NCBI GenBank assembly: GCA_963930645.1 | Contig: OZ005656.1 | Span: 194,036,979-194,100,978, forward strand | Direction: 5' to 3' | Source: Salticus scenicus | Taxonomy: Eukaryota; Arthropoda; Arachnida; Araneae; Salticidae | DNA: 64,000 nt | Program-made: the position numbers and the translations under genes | Part shown: positions 10,675 through 22,973 of the stretch, piece after piece | How positions within the stretch are numbered: position 1 is the stretch's first letter | How the letters are laid out: the number at the start of each line of letters is the position of its first letter | The notes under the pieces: model-generated | Database searches by the model: none | What the model saw: the letters and a program-made list of their open reading frames with translations, nothing else | What the model was told of the DNA's origin: nothing

Positions 10675-10883
10675 CCAAACAGCAAATAATTATTGGCCGA
10701 ACATCGGCCGAATGTCCACGTTTGACTATTTTTCGTTCAAACGACCTCATGTCATGACGTCGGCAGGAAGTACGATATGTCCGCCCGGTAAACCATCGAT
10801 CGATCATCGGACTCTGAGCATTTTTAAAACAACCCTGATGCTTTTTCTCCTTCTTTTCGACCATATGATTGTCTACTGATTAC

Positions 10884-11090
10884 TTATCGACGTTATATGA
10901 TGTCATGTGGATTATCTTACGATATCATTTCTAGTGTTTTACAATGTATTTTCCTTCCTTATTTTTAACCAAATGGTTGCCTGCCGATTATTTATTGACG
11001 TTATATGATGTCATAAGGATTATCCTGCAATATCATATCATATTTGTTTCGACGTTATATGATATCGTGTGGTTTACTTAACGATATTAT
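10884..11090. repeat. Three subterminal repeats of the 6.0 kb element
   Basis: CGACGTTATATGATGTCATG, followed by GGATTATC or a variant and TATCAT, occurs near 10889, 10997 and 11050. Repeated subterminal motifs are often transposase-binding arrays; here that role is inference. No equivalent array was found at the right end, although single ATCGAC and GATATC motifs occur near 16450-16540. Confidence 0.65.
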
Positions 11091-11772
11091 TTGTAAATGT
11101 TTTAATCAAATTTTCATGTATATTCATTGGCTTTCATACCTTTTAAAATGTCGTAGCACGTATAAAATATGAGTTTGCTTCTGTTTATCACAAGTTATTA
11201 AAAATTCCTAATAAAATTACACAAAAATCTATGCGGTGTTTAAGACTTATTTCAGCTTTTTTGAAAAATTATTAATTTAAGATTCTTAATCAATTACAAA
11301 AAATCTGCACAATTATTAATGTAGAAAAAAGTTCAATAATTTTTCACGACTCGTACGATAAATTAAATTTTACTTATTAAAAATAAATTAAAATCTTAAA
11401 AATAATTAATTAACTTAATTATTTTTCATAATTTACTCATTAATTTTTTCGTTTTTTTTAAATTTGCATTTTGATTTTAAAATTTTTATCTGTCTGCTAA
11501 TTAAAATCACAGAAAAAATTATTTCATGTGGAAAGTCTGTTTTAGCGTTTAAAATTTTTAAAAGTAATATTATTAATTAAAAAAAAAAAAAAAGTAGGAT
11601 AATTAAAAAGCAAAAAATCAATGTTATTTCCTTAAGATAACTTTGTTTAGAATTTACATGTTAACATAAAATTTGAATCAAAATTTTCCAAAACATTATT
11701 TTCTAAAATAAATTAAGTATATAAAATTCTCTACTATAAAGTAAGTAAAAATATTTCAATAAAAAAAAAAAA

Positions 11773-11804
<32 letters not shown>

Positions 11805-12133
11805 AGAAATTTTGATTTCGTCAATAATTGAAAGCAATGAAATTATTAAATTATCTTAAATACTAAAATGTTCATCTTTAGAAAGAAAGAAAGGAAAGAA
11901 AAAAATGCGCTATTTTTATTAAAATGCAAATTATGTGTTAAAACATGAAAATTTAGCACATGAAAATTATAAATTACTTTACGAATCTTGAAATAACATT
12001 GAAAAATTGTCTCTTTTTTTTCTTTAAATTTTGCTATTTTTCATTATAATTAATTAAGTGTATTATTTTTAATTTTTACAAAACCTTATACAATCTTTAA
12101 ATACCGCATAGCTTTTTGTATAATTTTAAGAAG

Positions 12134-12171
<38 letters not shown>

Positions 12172-12633
12172 TAAATAGCACAAAAAAAATATATGAAAGT
12201 TTTTATTAATTAACCATTAAAAGTAATGAAGTCATTTAATTATCCTAAAGATTTTAATTCATTCTTAATATTTAAACCCTAAATTAAATTATCATATGAT
12301 CGAGAAATGGCATTGAAAATATTTTTGCAACATTAATTAACTATGTATTTTTTAAATTAATTAAAAGTATCAAATTTATAATTTTTTAAAAGCTTAAATA
12401 AAACTTAAACATTATACATTTTTTGTGTAATTTTAATAAGAATAAAAAGAAATTAGGATCAACAGAAACAAACTCACAATTCATACATGCTATGATATTT
12501 TAAAAGAAATGAAAAATCACAATGAATTGAAAACAAAAGGTTTTATACCTTAATTATATTCATATCCAATAAATCTCCAATAGTATCCAATTTAAAATAA
12601 TATATGTACCTCCCATTAAACCTTTTAAAAAGG

Positions 12634-12667
<34 letters not shown>

Positions 12668-13056
12668 AAAATGTCATATAGAATTTCTTATTTTCTAAAG
12701 GGAATAAACAAAATATTGCTGCATGTGCATAGCTAGATGATTTGTAGGGGACTGAGATTCAAATTTCAATGTCAAGTTAAAGAGGAGTGTGAAAAAAATA
12801 ATGACCTTGGCACGATAATAGTAAGCCAAATTCATTCAAGACTATCCATTTCCTGTTTGATGTTCCAGACAGGGGTCATCTTTACGATTCTATCAGTGTT
12901 TCTGTGGAAAATAGTATAAAAATGTGCATGAAAACAAGTTTTTTTTCCTTATTTCGAATAACATTTTATTACTGCAATATATTCACAACCATATTATTAA
13001 TATATATTTTATTCCGAAATACATTATTACATAAAGTTAATAAATAATTTGGACAT

Positions 13057-13091
<35 letters not shown>

Positions 13092-13440
13092 ATACATAAT
13101 AAAAGATATATATATATATATATATGTGTGTGTATATATATGTCTTTTATTATGTTATCATATTGATAATGAAAATAAAAATCTTATTACTCTGTTTTAA
13201 AGCGAAATTATTACTGATTCCTACTATGTCTAGTTATTTCAACTAAAACTTGTACACTACTTTATCCTAATTTATTTAGTTTTAGTTGAATAAGGACTAC
13301 AAAAGATTCTTGACAAAAATTGATATATTTCTATGTGTTTTAAGTGCTGAAATTCACGTTATTATACTTTCGTATAAAGAAATAAAGCAATTGTCTCTCG
13401 TTCAGCTGTTCTTTTTATATTATTATTATTAATTCTCATC
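11091..13440. other. AT-rich interior of the 6.0 kb element
   Basis: This contains A-runs (near 11580, 12139-12169, 12634-12664), a (TA)n tract near 11772-11810 and another at 13060-13141 with a GTGTGTGTA patch. A 60-codon frame (12737-12919) shows no motif. No gene, RNA or further module is recognised. Confidence 0.55.
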
Positions 13441-13469
13441 AGATGAAAAGCCATTAAAAGACACTACAA

Positions 13470-13560
13470 ATATTCATGCTTGAACGGGGTTTGAACCCGG
13501 AACATGGCGCTTTAAACATTCGCATAGCAAATAGCTATACAATATAAAATGTAATAAGTT
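13470..13560 (-). repeat. tRNA-like or SINE-head relic
   Basis: On the minus strand, GTTCCGGGTTCAAACCCCG (near 13485-13503) is an excellent pol III B box with a T-arm stem. An A-box-like GTATAGCTATTTGCTATGCG lies about 40 bases upstream on that strand. I cannot fold a clean cloverleaf (the D and anticodon arms are poor), so it is more likely a tRNA-derived repeat head than a functional tRNA. Confidence 0.4.
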
Positions 13561-13570
13561 GTAAAATGCA

Positions 13571-13672
13571 AGGAAACGAATGCAATATATGAATGAATAC
13601 AATATGTGAAAACTGAAATGAATGCAATATATGAATACTGAAATGAATGCCATATATGAATACTAGCAGGTC
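13571..13672. repeat. Short tandem repeat, GAATGCAATATATGAATACT
   Basis: About three and a half copies of a 25-32 bp unit, GAAATGAATGCAATATATGA with small changes. The minus-strand 63-codon frame with repeated YSYIAFIS-like peptides is a by-product of this array. Confidence 0.75.
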
Positions 13673-14639
13673 TAGTATATATATATATATTTAGTATACA
13701 CATATAGCGCTGCTCGGGTTGAAGTAATGCTTAAAAAATTTTTGAATTAAAGAAATAATAAAGCAAAGAAAGTATCAGAGGAAATTAAATTAAAACCTTT
13801 TAGCTTTATAATATCACGAACTTGGTTATTTCTATTACCGTTGAGTTTTAGTATCAAAATTAATTAAACGTTAAAATTGAGAGAAATATTTAATGGAATA
13901 AAATAAAAGCAGTAGAATGAATTCCTACATGTACTATCTCAATAAAATCATAATTGTAACAATTCGAATTCATTGTGAAAAAAAAAAAAAAAAAAAAAAA
14001 AAGAAAAAAGAAAAAAACTACACATAAACAATTAATTTTAATAAAAATACAAAAAATGATTGCACGTTCATTTTTTTTTTTTCGACATACAAAGCCGACA
14101 TAATATATTCACTTATTTATTTATTTTTGGCATCAATTTATTTTTCTTTTTAATAATTTTAAAGTTAAAATGGAGTTTTTATTTAATATCTTTTCAACTA
14201 ATTATCTGATTGAACTAAAAAATACGATATTAGCTCGATTTTTGTCCTTATTAATTAAATGTACCACTTTTCATAGTTATTATTTGAATGATATAGCTTT
14301 GTATAGCAAACTAAAAATCGGTACAGACTGATAAATTTTCAGCTTTATATATATAAATATCGTATAATGAATGGGAGGAATAAACCACGCATTCACCATT
14401 AAGTAATAGCTTAAGAATAAAAAAAGTATGCAATAATTTTCGTCAAGGAAATAAATTTTGAGTGCAATAACAAATGTTATGTTCAGAATTCGCTTTCATT
14501 ACCAGATGTATAGAGTATTTGGTAATGTTCTGTTTTAGAATAAGACAACGATTAATCATATTATTATTTTAAACCAAAAGGATTTCCTGAAATAATATGA
14601 AAGATCGATTTTCTACGATAGGGATCTAGATTAAGAGGA

Positions 14640-15030
14640 ATGTCTGAGGAGGAGGTCTTTCTAAGGCGTCTTAACCCTTTACATATTTATTGCTTTTAAT
14701 ATATTGATTAAGATTTTCTGCTAAGATTTCCTGCACTGACATAATTCAGACATTTTGTGGAAAATTCTACGGAGAAAAAAATATCCTATATTTTAATGGA
14801 TTTTTTGAGTTAGGGTGTAGGTACTTAAGATTCAGGCAGATTATGTATGAGAAGGACGTAGCCCTGTATAAAAAGCCATAAGTGGGAGTCTTTCTAAGGA
14901 ATCCTAGTTTTCATTCACGCAAGTTTCAAAGAAAATAAAAAAAAACTCCGGTAGGCCGACGAGCACGACTTTGGATGGAACTCAGGATCTCCTTTCTATC
15001 AGTTTGGAGAGCATAGCATCTCGGCCACTG
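14640..15030 (-). repeat. Diverged SINE (second family), minus strand
   Basis: On the minus strand this shows a B-box-like GAGATCCTGAGTTCCATCC, then the family body (ACTTGCGTGAATG, a TTAGAAAGA block) and an end near 14840. A further scrap with the block TCTTTCTAAGGCGTC lies at 14650-14690. The order matches the copies at 36198-36426 and 38110-38345, but divergence is high, so this is an old insertion. Confidence 0.55.
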
Positions 15031-15352
15031 TTTATAAAATAATGCCAAATTGTTTCCTTTGAAGAGAAATCTTTTGTTTGTATTTATACCTTTGTATACT
15101 CTTGGCATTTTAAATTGAATATTAGAAAATAAAATAATGTTGTGCGTACATTGTATGAATAGATTTTTCGTTTTTAAATTTATCTCACTCATTAAGTTGT
15201 ATATGTGTGTACAAATACAAATTTTAACATGTGTAATCGCATAAAGTTTAGTAAATATTGTAAAATAAATAAGTAATAAATGTTTGCAAATGGAAACACA
15301 GATATATATATATATTATATATATATATATATATAATCCTTTTTTTTTTTTT

Positions 15353-15844
15353 TTGTATTTTTTCTGTTTCATCTTATTCAATGTTTCTTGGTTTCATCTA
15401 TTCAATGTTTGAAAAGATTTTCAGTATATTTCCATTCTGAATTATGACGCTGCTATTCCGCGAATCTTTTGGAATGATTTTATTTATCTTTCTGATTGCA
15501 AAATTTTGCATTTTCAGTTATTTTGGTATGCTCTTGTTTGGCAAAATCTAATTAATAAATTTAGTTCACTAATACATGATTTGTTATGCTGCATTTGAGC
15601 AACTTTCATTGTATTATTGTTAATTCTAAAACTGCCTTCTTCATGTTGATTTGATTTTCCTTTTCTTGCATTGTATTTAACTTCAGAGAACTTTTATCAT
15701 TTTTATAAATTTCCTGAATTCAAAATTATATTAACTGCCTCACGAACTATATCTACATTCGTAATCTTTTTTTGTATTTTTTCTGTTTATCTTATTCAAT
15801 GTTTCTTGGTTTCATCTATTCAATTTGAAAAGGTTTTCAATATA
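15353..15844. repeat. 75 bp direct repeat, 416 bp apart
   Basis: TTTGTATTTTTTCTGTTT through ATTCAATGTTTCTTGGTTTC to a GAAAAG-TTTTCA-TATAT end occurs at 15353-15428 and again at 15769-15844 with few changes. An AT microsatellite (15300-15335) precedes the first copy and a shorter one follows the second. The sequence between has no other recognised content. Confidence 0.7.
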
Positions 15845-16668
15845 TATATATATAAACGGTGATTTATTAAAAATAAATACATCATTTAATATAATCTTTT
15901 TTTTTTTAATATTTTATTGTAAATAAATAACAATAAAAAAGAGGTTAGATAAATATTTATATGCTTATTCAGCTTTAAAGATCCATATGATCATACGTAA
16001 TATCAAACTTATATTACATTTCTTATTGCAAATATTTGACCCTATAAATAATTCTTTGTAATAGTAATAAAACATAAAGAAAAAGATATAAAAATAATTA
16101 TTTTTACAGAGATTTCATTCGAAATAAATCATGGAAATATATTAATCGTAAATGAAGTCTCGACTTATTTTTAAATTACTGTAGACTATTGTTAACCCCC
16201 AATAGGAGTTTCAAATGGCTAAAAGCAAACAGCAATTATATCTTTCCCTGTAACCTTAATAGCCTCTAATTTCTTACGATGTTTCCAATAATCTGTTACT
16301 TATCGCTTTTGCTATTTTGCTAAGACATGTAAATTATCGCCGAAGTGAAAGGGAGGGTGACATTTGCCCGGAAGTGTAGCAACACCGGGGGTAATTCCAT
16401 GAGCAAGCGGGGTGTTTAAAGCGGGAAAAAATGGTTCGAATTTCGCTCTCTGTGGAGTATGGCCCGATATCACGCATGAATTATTTATCGACTAATTGAT
16501 ATGGCACATTATTTGGATATTCTATCGATGATTGCTTTCGAGGCCAGTATAAGAAACCGCTCCAACAGATCGAAACAAGATCTTGAGAATGTCCTCAAAT
16601 GATTACCAATCATTTCCCAACGATTCTGATGAGCGGCCAATGTGATTTCGACGTCCTTTGCTATCTGG

Positions 16669-18254
16669 GAACTTGCATAAATTAGTCTGATAATGTATGT
16701 CCAACATAATACGATTTCCTATTGCCTAGAACGAATATCCTGCGTTAAACAAAAGTCTGCTGTACTTGAATTCTTAATTTTTAAAACTGTAAGATCAGTA
16801 TCTATATAATTAAAAGTAATAAGGCATATTTGATATAAATTCTTTTTCCATAATACAGGTGAATTTTACACAGTGATTAGAATTAATCGAAAATAAATAA
16901 TACTGAGCTTTGATTCCATAATAGATTTTATGAACTAAAAAAACAAAAACAAAAATCCACTATTTGGTTCTGTATTAAAAAACATTTAATGCAAACTTGA
17001 TATTTTATTATGTGACATCATGCAATAAATTTTAAATAACATAAAGCTTACAAACGATACAGTAAACAAATATAAAAATGTCACAACAAGATTAAAGAAA
17101 TACTTGTGGTAAAAAATCTTATAAAAATTATTAAATAGTAATAATAATTATACGATTGTCAAATGAATGTTGTTGTTTCAAGCAGAAAGCCTCGCTATAC
17201 CGTATTTTCTAAAACATGATATTTAACTTGAGGTATACGAAGCCTACAATATTTAAAAAAAAAAAAAAAAAAAAGACAGCAAGGTTAAAACGGATTTTTA
17301 ACATTAAAAAACTAGAAAAATATATTTTATACTTGAGAAAAAAGATTAAGTAAAAGATCTTGTAATGTAAGCCACGCCTTTACACATTTTTCTAAAACTT
17401 CACATTATAAAACAAGATAATTTTGCATATTTGCAATCAAATCATTTCAATTTTGACTTCATTAATCGATGTAGTCATTGTGATTTAAGCGTACAAGCGC
17501 AGAGCCTGATTAAGGGGGAAGCACACATTATTTATACTTACACCGTTATTTTTTAACAAATACTTTCCTTTTATAATAAACAGAAAAATCTCATTAAAAA
17601 ATATTTTAAAAGAATTCTGTTGTCTAATAACGGTGAGTAAATTGGATTGTTTTACACCGTTCATTTTTTATAAAAAATATTTCCTCGTCAAAGCGTGGAA
17701 TTAATATGACATGAAGTAAAAAATAATTGTAAAAATATTCCGGTGAGAGCGGAGGTAATGTGTGCTTCCCCCTTGACCAGACTCTGCACAAGCGTCAATA
17801 TACAGTCAACACTACAACTATTTTACACTACGAATATGTAAAATAGCTTTTTAAATATTGTTTTAGTGATATAGGTGTTTTCTTTTGCAATGCTTTCACA
17901 ATCTCCCGCCAACATTGTGACAATTTTACAAAAAAAAAAAAAAAAAAAAAGCCAATTTGTATAATATACTTCAAAATGTTGCTTAGAAAACAATAAGAAT
18001 ATCATAAAGGTAAGCTTAAACAGTTTTTCGTTAAATTACATACAGATACTTACTTACAGAGGATACAGATTATAACGGAACCCTAACACCAATAAAAAAT
18101 GAAATATCGTTTTAACTCAAAAAATAATACAAGGAACGAGCTGTAAATTTTAAAACCCATTTTATTTATGGTACTCGTTCTATTCGCGCAAAAATTAATA
18201 TAGCTCATAATTCATAATTTTTCCAAATATGAACTTATTAATAATTTTCATAAT

Positions 18255-18286
<32 letters not shown>

Positions 18287-18687
18287 AATTATTCATGGAA
18301 TATGTTTGGGTCACTTCATTCAAACGCATAAAAAAAAAAAAAAAATGAATTTGAATATAATAACTTTTTGGGGAAGTTATGAATTAATTTTTGTCACATT
18401 TATTTAACATTAGCATACCCATACTTTGACAACTTATAACTCTATGAAAAATTGAGCGAAATATATAAACTACACCATTTTCCGCGATGATTTGATCCGA
18501 ATAATTCAAATAAATAATAAAAAATGGGGGGTTGCCATTGAAAAAAATGAAATTGATGCTAGTTTTAATATCTAGACGACCCCGTAAGCAAAATCTAACT
18601 ACAACAATATAAACTAGACGTAATTAGAAATCGATTGGTACCAGCCACATGTTTCTACGACAAAATAAGTTGGGGAGGGGGGGGGGT
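16669..18687. repeat. Composite unit copy 2: A-B-C-M modules
   Basis: The copy resumes exactly at the GAAC duplication of the 6.0 kb element. Landmarks are GTCTGATAATGTATGTCCAA, AGAACGAATATCCTGCG, A-runs near 17258 and 17931, GGAACGAGCTGTAAATTTT, ATGTTTGGGTCACTTC and module M (18535-18670). A hAT-type MITE interrupts it at 17500-17786. No coding region is seen. Confidence 0.85.
17500..17786. mobile_element. hAT-type MITE, 287 bp
   Basis: Ends CAGAGCCTGATTAAGGGGGA and, inverted, CAGAGTCTGGTCAAGGGGGA; GAAGCACACATTA is inverted as TAATGTGTGCTTC. The flanking 8 bp are TACAAGCG and CACAAGCG (7 of 8 match). The empty site is GTACCAGCGTAAATTTAG near 24296 and a similar sequence near 56265. A CAGAG start with an 8 bp duplication is typical of hAT elements. 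Inner sub-repeats with ACACCGTT or AACGGTG suggest a second, smaller palindrome. No protein is encoded. Confidence 0.9.
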
Positions 18688-19545
18688 CAAAATTTTTGAA
18701 GCACTAGCGGTATTTCGTGTTCAAAAGATGTGCGCTTAATACCGTTTTGTTAAGTAAATATTTTTCGAGTCACGAATTTCGTCTTATGCTATTTACAGAA
18801 AAGTAAGCTGATGATAAAAATCAGTAATCAAATTAAAAATGTATGTATGAAAATTATTGATATGGGCTTTCTCTCACGATTCTTTCGATTATATATAAAA
18901 TCTATCTTTCTATTAATTACTCCTAACATTCTTTTGGTCATATTTAGAGAAAAATTAGTAAAATCATGGAACTTTATTTTTATTATATGGAGTATGCTTT
19001 AATTTTGTATATTGAAATTTCATGAAATTTATCCCCTCTCCAAACAAAAGATAATTTATTAAAGCAGTGGGCTTTAAACTGGTTAAGAGAAATACTAAAT
19101 ATTCCTGACTGTACAGTCAGAAGTAAAATTTTTGACGCACTAGCGATATTTCTTGTTCAAAAGATGTGCGCTTAATACCATTTTGTTACGTAAATATTTT
19201 TCGAGTCGTGAATTTCGTCTTATGCTGTTTACAGAAAAGTAAGCCGATGATAAAAATCAGCAATCAAATTAAATATGTATATATGAAAATTATTGATATG
19301 GGCTTTCTCTCACGATTATTTCGATTATATATAACATCTATCTTTCTATTAATTACTCCTAACATTCTTTTGGTCATATTTAGAGAAAAATTAGTAAAAT
19401 CATGGGACTTTATTTTATTATCTGGAGTATGCTTTAATTTTATATATTGAAATTTCATGAAATTTATCCCCTCTCGAAACGAAAGATAATTGATTAAAGC
19501 AGTGGGCTTTAAACTGGTTAAGAGGAATACGAAATATTAAACAGG
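18688..19545 (+). repeat. D module: two 436 bp units (copy 2)
   Basis: Same unit as at 5030-5900, with the palindrome CTGACTGTACAGTCAG at 19105-19120. The hydrophobic frame is open in part: in the first unit from 18811 (the upstream ATG is changed to ACG) to 19002, in the second from 19166 to 19450, where a deletion near 19417 changes the last codons. The loss of starts and ends argues against a conserved protein. Confidence 0.9.
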
Positions 19546-20248
19546 GATGTTTAAAACTTAAGGAAGTGAAAAAATTATGTTGCACATAATCCGTCAAATT
19601 TTGACGGTTAATTTACTAGTAATTTATTAATAATTTTCAGAATCCAAAAAAAGTTTTTTTTTAATCTAAACCATGCATGGAATATATTAGAGTCATTTAG
19701 TTCTGACACATAAACAAAAGGAAATTTAAATGTAATAATTTTTCGGGAAGATATGAATATTTCTTTATCACATTCATCTACCATTAGCATTCTTATATTT
19801 CGATGATTTATAACTCTATAAAAAACTGAGAGAAATTTATATACTATAGCATTTTCCACGATGATTTGATCCAAATAATTATATATATATACAAAATGGT
19901 GTTACCATTGCAATAAATGAAGTTGTTGCAACTTTTAGTGTATAGACGGCCCCCTAAGCATAATCTAACTATACCATTATATACTATACGTTATTACAAA
20001 TCTTTTCGCACCAGTCGCAAGTTTCTACGGTAATTTACAGTGAAATAAGTCGGGGGATTGCCCTTTTCACACTTGCCAACATCATAATTAATATTCTGTA
20101 GTGTTGTTAGTCCCGCCCTTTCTTAAACACCTGTAATTTTATAGAGAAATATTATCCAAACGCATTTCCGATTACATAAGAAGAAAAATACTCTAAAAGA
20201 TACCGGTGTGAAAAAGAAGGTGCGGTTTACAATACTAGGGAAAATTAA
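19546..20248. repeat. F/G spacer module copy 2
   Basis: Contains the CCGTCAAATTTTGACGG hairpin near 19591, module M (19912-20050) and GTTGTTAGTCCCGCCC near 20103. It keeps empty sites for the MITEs inserted at 6289 and 6709 in copy 1. No gene is seen. Confidence 0.82.
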
Positions 20249-21308
20249 CCGTTTGCTCTCGAATGTCGGCTATCAGGCGACATTCTATTCATTACTTCAA
20301 CTCGAACGTCGCTCGAGAGAAGCCATGACCAGTTTATGTTCTACAACTAAAACTTCTATAATAATAGGTGTAAAATTCGTTAAGAAAGAGAATCCACCTA
20401 TAATTTATTATTAAGTTACATGGGCGGTGCTTGCCTTGGCCATTGCTAAATAAATAACCAAGAATGCTTTGCAAAATATCACACTATCCGAAATTTTATA
20501 TCATAATATTCGTATATAATGCTTGTAATATATAAATATACATCAAATATATAAATAAAATATTTATATTTAAATTTCTTACGTTTTATATTTTGCATTT
20601 CTTTAGTAGAACTGTTGTCGGGTACCTTATTACGCTTACTAAAAGAAGGTTCAAAAGCAAAAGATTTATTTTCTGTCACACTTCAGGCCTGCACATTAGG
20701 AAAATAGAAAGTGGTCAATGTAAAAGAGGCCACCGGCAAAAAAGAAGGTGTGGCCTTCGTAAAAGGGGTATAAACTTGCATTATGCTAGCCCTTTATTAC
20801 GCGGCCAGCATAACATAAGGACAGCCAGATCTTATCTTACGTTTGATTTTAAGCTGGGTACCTTGTACTAGGGAGTCAATGTCATACCTTTTTTCCAGAA
20901 CACTTTAATGGATAAGAAACCGTCTCTGTAGCTACCACCTTTTTTTTTTTTTTTACTGAAATCTTGATTGTATTTTTTAAGTTATATGCCGTGGTTAAAC
21001 AACGTAGAAATTGTTGTATAAAAACAGCGGTAGTAAAAAATGAATAAATTTCATATTCCTGAAAATGTCCTGAAAAAAAGAAGTCAACTACGACACCTGC
21101 TGTACTTCTATACTTTTAAATAGATATCTTACACTATTCTAATTCTGTTCTCAAGCCACGCTCTTTAAAGAAGTACTTTTCTAGTACGAAAAATTATTTC
21201 AACTGTACCGGAAAAATTAGGAAGTTTTACATGCCGATCACCAAATATCTATAAATTAGTATCGAATTGTTGGTTTACCCGTGTGAAAAACGCTTCGAGA
21301 GCAAACGG
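20249..21308 (+). mobile_element. E element, copy 2
   Basis: TTAA-CCGTTTGCTCTCGAATGTC at 20245 and CTTCGAGAGCAAACGG-TTAA at 21312. Same order of landmarks as 7578-8601. T-rich slippage at 20939-20953 explains part of the length gain. The open frames at 20208-20414 and 20593-20871 are translations of the repeat and have no recognisable domain. Confidence 0.85.
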
Positions 21309-21361
21309 TTAATTAGTATGTTGGCAAGTGTGACTTTTTGTTTTCCCGACTATTCAGTGGG

Positions 21362-21395
<34 letters not shown>

Positions 21396-21895
21396 AGCCC
21401 CCCCACACTCAACCACACCTAATTTCGCCTTAAGTTATCGTAGAAACATGCGACTGGTAGTGATCGATTTATAATAAAGTCTAGTTTATAACGGTACAGT
21501 TAAATTTTGCTTACGGTTTCATCCACATATTAAAACAAGCATGAACTTCATTTTTTTGAATAGTAATCGCTATTTTTGACCTCATATTCAAATTTCTGAG
21601 AACAAGGCGGTTCGGGAAAAGTCCTATTTAAACACTCTTAAGTCAATTGTTAAGGGAGGTAAAAGCAAAAATGTATTAGGTGTCCGTGTATACATTTAGA
21701 AAAATAAATTATGATCTGCCACCGAATATACATTTATCATTAACATTTAACCGGAAAAAAGTATACAAATATTAATTATAAGTTAGAATGAAGCTAATTT
21801 ACAGGACGTATTCTGTTTGCTTCTGAATTTGCTTATCTGCATGACTACAGGAGGGTTAGCAGCTTGAATGTGTTTCTATAAAATGTTACATTTAA
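21309..21895 (-). repeat. Inverted module M, copy 2
   Basis: Same content and orientation as 8606-9154: ATGTTGGCAAGTGTGAC, an A-run expanded to about 34 bases (21361-21394), GTAGAAACATGCGACTGGTA and TAAAGTCTAGTTTATAACGG. This shows that the E-spacer-E arrangement was duplicated as a block. Confidence 0.75.
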
Positions 21896-22973
21896 CCATT
21901 TGCACTCGAAGAATTTTTCGCATGGGTATACCAGCAACTCGAAGCTATTTTTCAGATATTTCGGGATCTGCATATATACCCTCATAATTTTTCCTGTACT
22001 CATGGAATAATTTTTCATACTAGAAAATGCTTCTTAAAAGGGCGTAACTTGAGAACAGAATTAGAATTGTGCAAGAGATCTATTCAAAAATATAGAAGTA
22101 CAGCAGGTTTCGTAGTTTCCACTTTTTAGCTAGTCTAGCTAATTATAATCTAGCTTAATATAAGATCTGGCTGTTCTTATGTTATGCTGGCCGTGTAATA
22201 AAAGGCTAGCAAAAGGCCCGTTTAAGAAGGCTGCGTCTTCTTTTTTGTCAGTAGCCCATTTTATGTCGACCACTTTCTATTTCAAATCTGCGGGCCTGAA
22301 GTGAGATTGAAAATTAAACATTCGCATTCGAATCTTCTTCTAGTAAGCGTAATGAGATACCCGACAATAGTTTTAATAAAAAATGAAAAATACATACTTG
22401 CCAACCATCTCATTATAAACCGTACAATTTTTAGTACCCGCCTTTTATTACACACCAATAATTTTTTAGAGTAATTTTAGTCTTATTTAATCGTAACAGC
22501 ATTTGGAGAGAATTACTCTAAAAATATATTGGTATGAGAAAAGGGGCGTTTTTTCCGGGGGCGTTAACAATTGTACGGTTATTAATGAGATGGTTGGCAA
22601 GTATGAAAATATGAAACATAAGAATTTTAAATATACACATTTTATTTCTATATTTGATGTATATTCACATATTACAAGCATCATATATGAATATTGTGAT
22701 TTATAATTTTCCATCGTGTGATATTTTGCAAAGCATTCTTGGCCATTTACTAATGACCAAGGCAAGCAACGCCAAAAGGCACTTAATAAAAAGTGTGGGT
22801 GGAGTCTCTTTCTTAACGAATTATGCACATGTTATAGCACTTTTAGTTGTAGAACATTATTGGTGGATATAAGATGTATAGTAACTTAATTGGTCATGGC
22901 GCCTCTCGAGCGCCGTTCGAGTTGAAGTAATGAATCGGATGTCACCTGAGAGGCGACGTTCGAGTGCAAACGG
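21896..22973 (-). mobile_element. E element, inverted copy 2
   Basis: TTAA-CCATTTGCACTCGAAG at 21892 and GTTCGAGTGCAAACGG-TTAA at 22977. A near-copy of 9159-10200 that contains the same MITE (22393-22605), so the MITE entered before the composite unit was duplicated. Confidence 0.85.
22393..22605. mobile_element. CATACTTGCC-clan MITE, copy in second E element
   Basis: CATACTTGCCAACCATCTCA to GATGGTTGGCAAGTATG. Orthologous in position to 9621-9833, with a better preserved left end. The right flank is AAAATA; the left flank AAAATA has decayed to AAAAATA. Confidence 0.88.

Larger units (their letters stand above)
10675..16668. mobile_element. 6.0 kb TIR element with 4 bp TSD GAAC
   Basis: The left end CCAAACAGCAAA (10675-10686) and the reverse complement of the right end (16657-16668), CCAGATAGCAAA, match at 10 of 12 bases. 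GAAC is duplicated (10671-10674, 16669-16672). The uninterrupted locus GGACTGAACTTGCATAA is present at 23440, 32705 and 52333, so the insertion is certain. The left terminal region is relatively GC-rich with GGCCGAACATCGGCCGAATG. The inside is AT-rich filler with a SINE relic and simple repeats; I find no transposase. The superfamily is not assigned. Confidence 0.9.

Noticed and set aside
14926..15381. 151-codon minus-strand frame
   Set aside because: It runs through an AT microsatellite, an A-run and a SINE relic; the peptide is mostly K and IY runs.
10675..16668. LTR retrotransposon or Maverick-type element
   Set aside because: There are no long direct or long inverted terminal repeats, no polymerase or integrase motifs, and the duplication is GAAC with only 12 bp TIRs.
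20593..20871. 92-codon frame with GHRQKRRCGLRKRG, similar to 31173-31367
   Set aside because: It sits in the arm of the E element, is interrupted in the copies at 7940 and 50830, and overlaps inverted-repeat sequence; no known domain.
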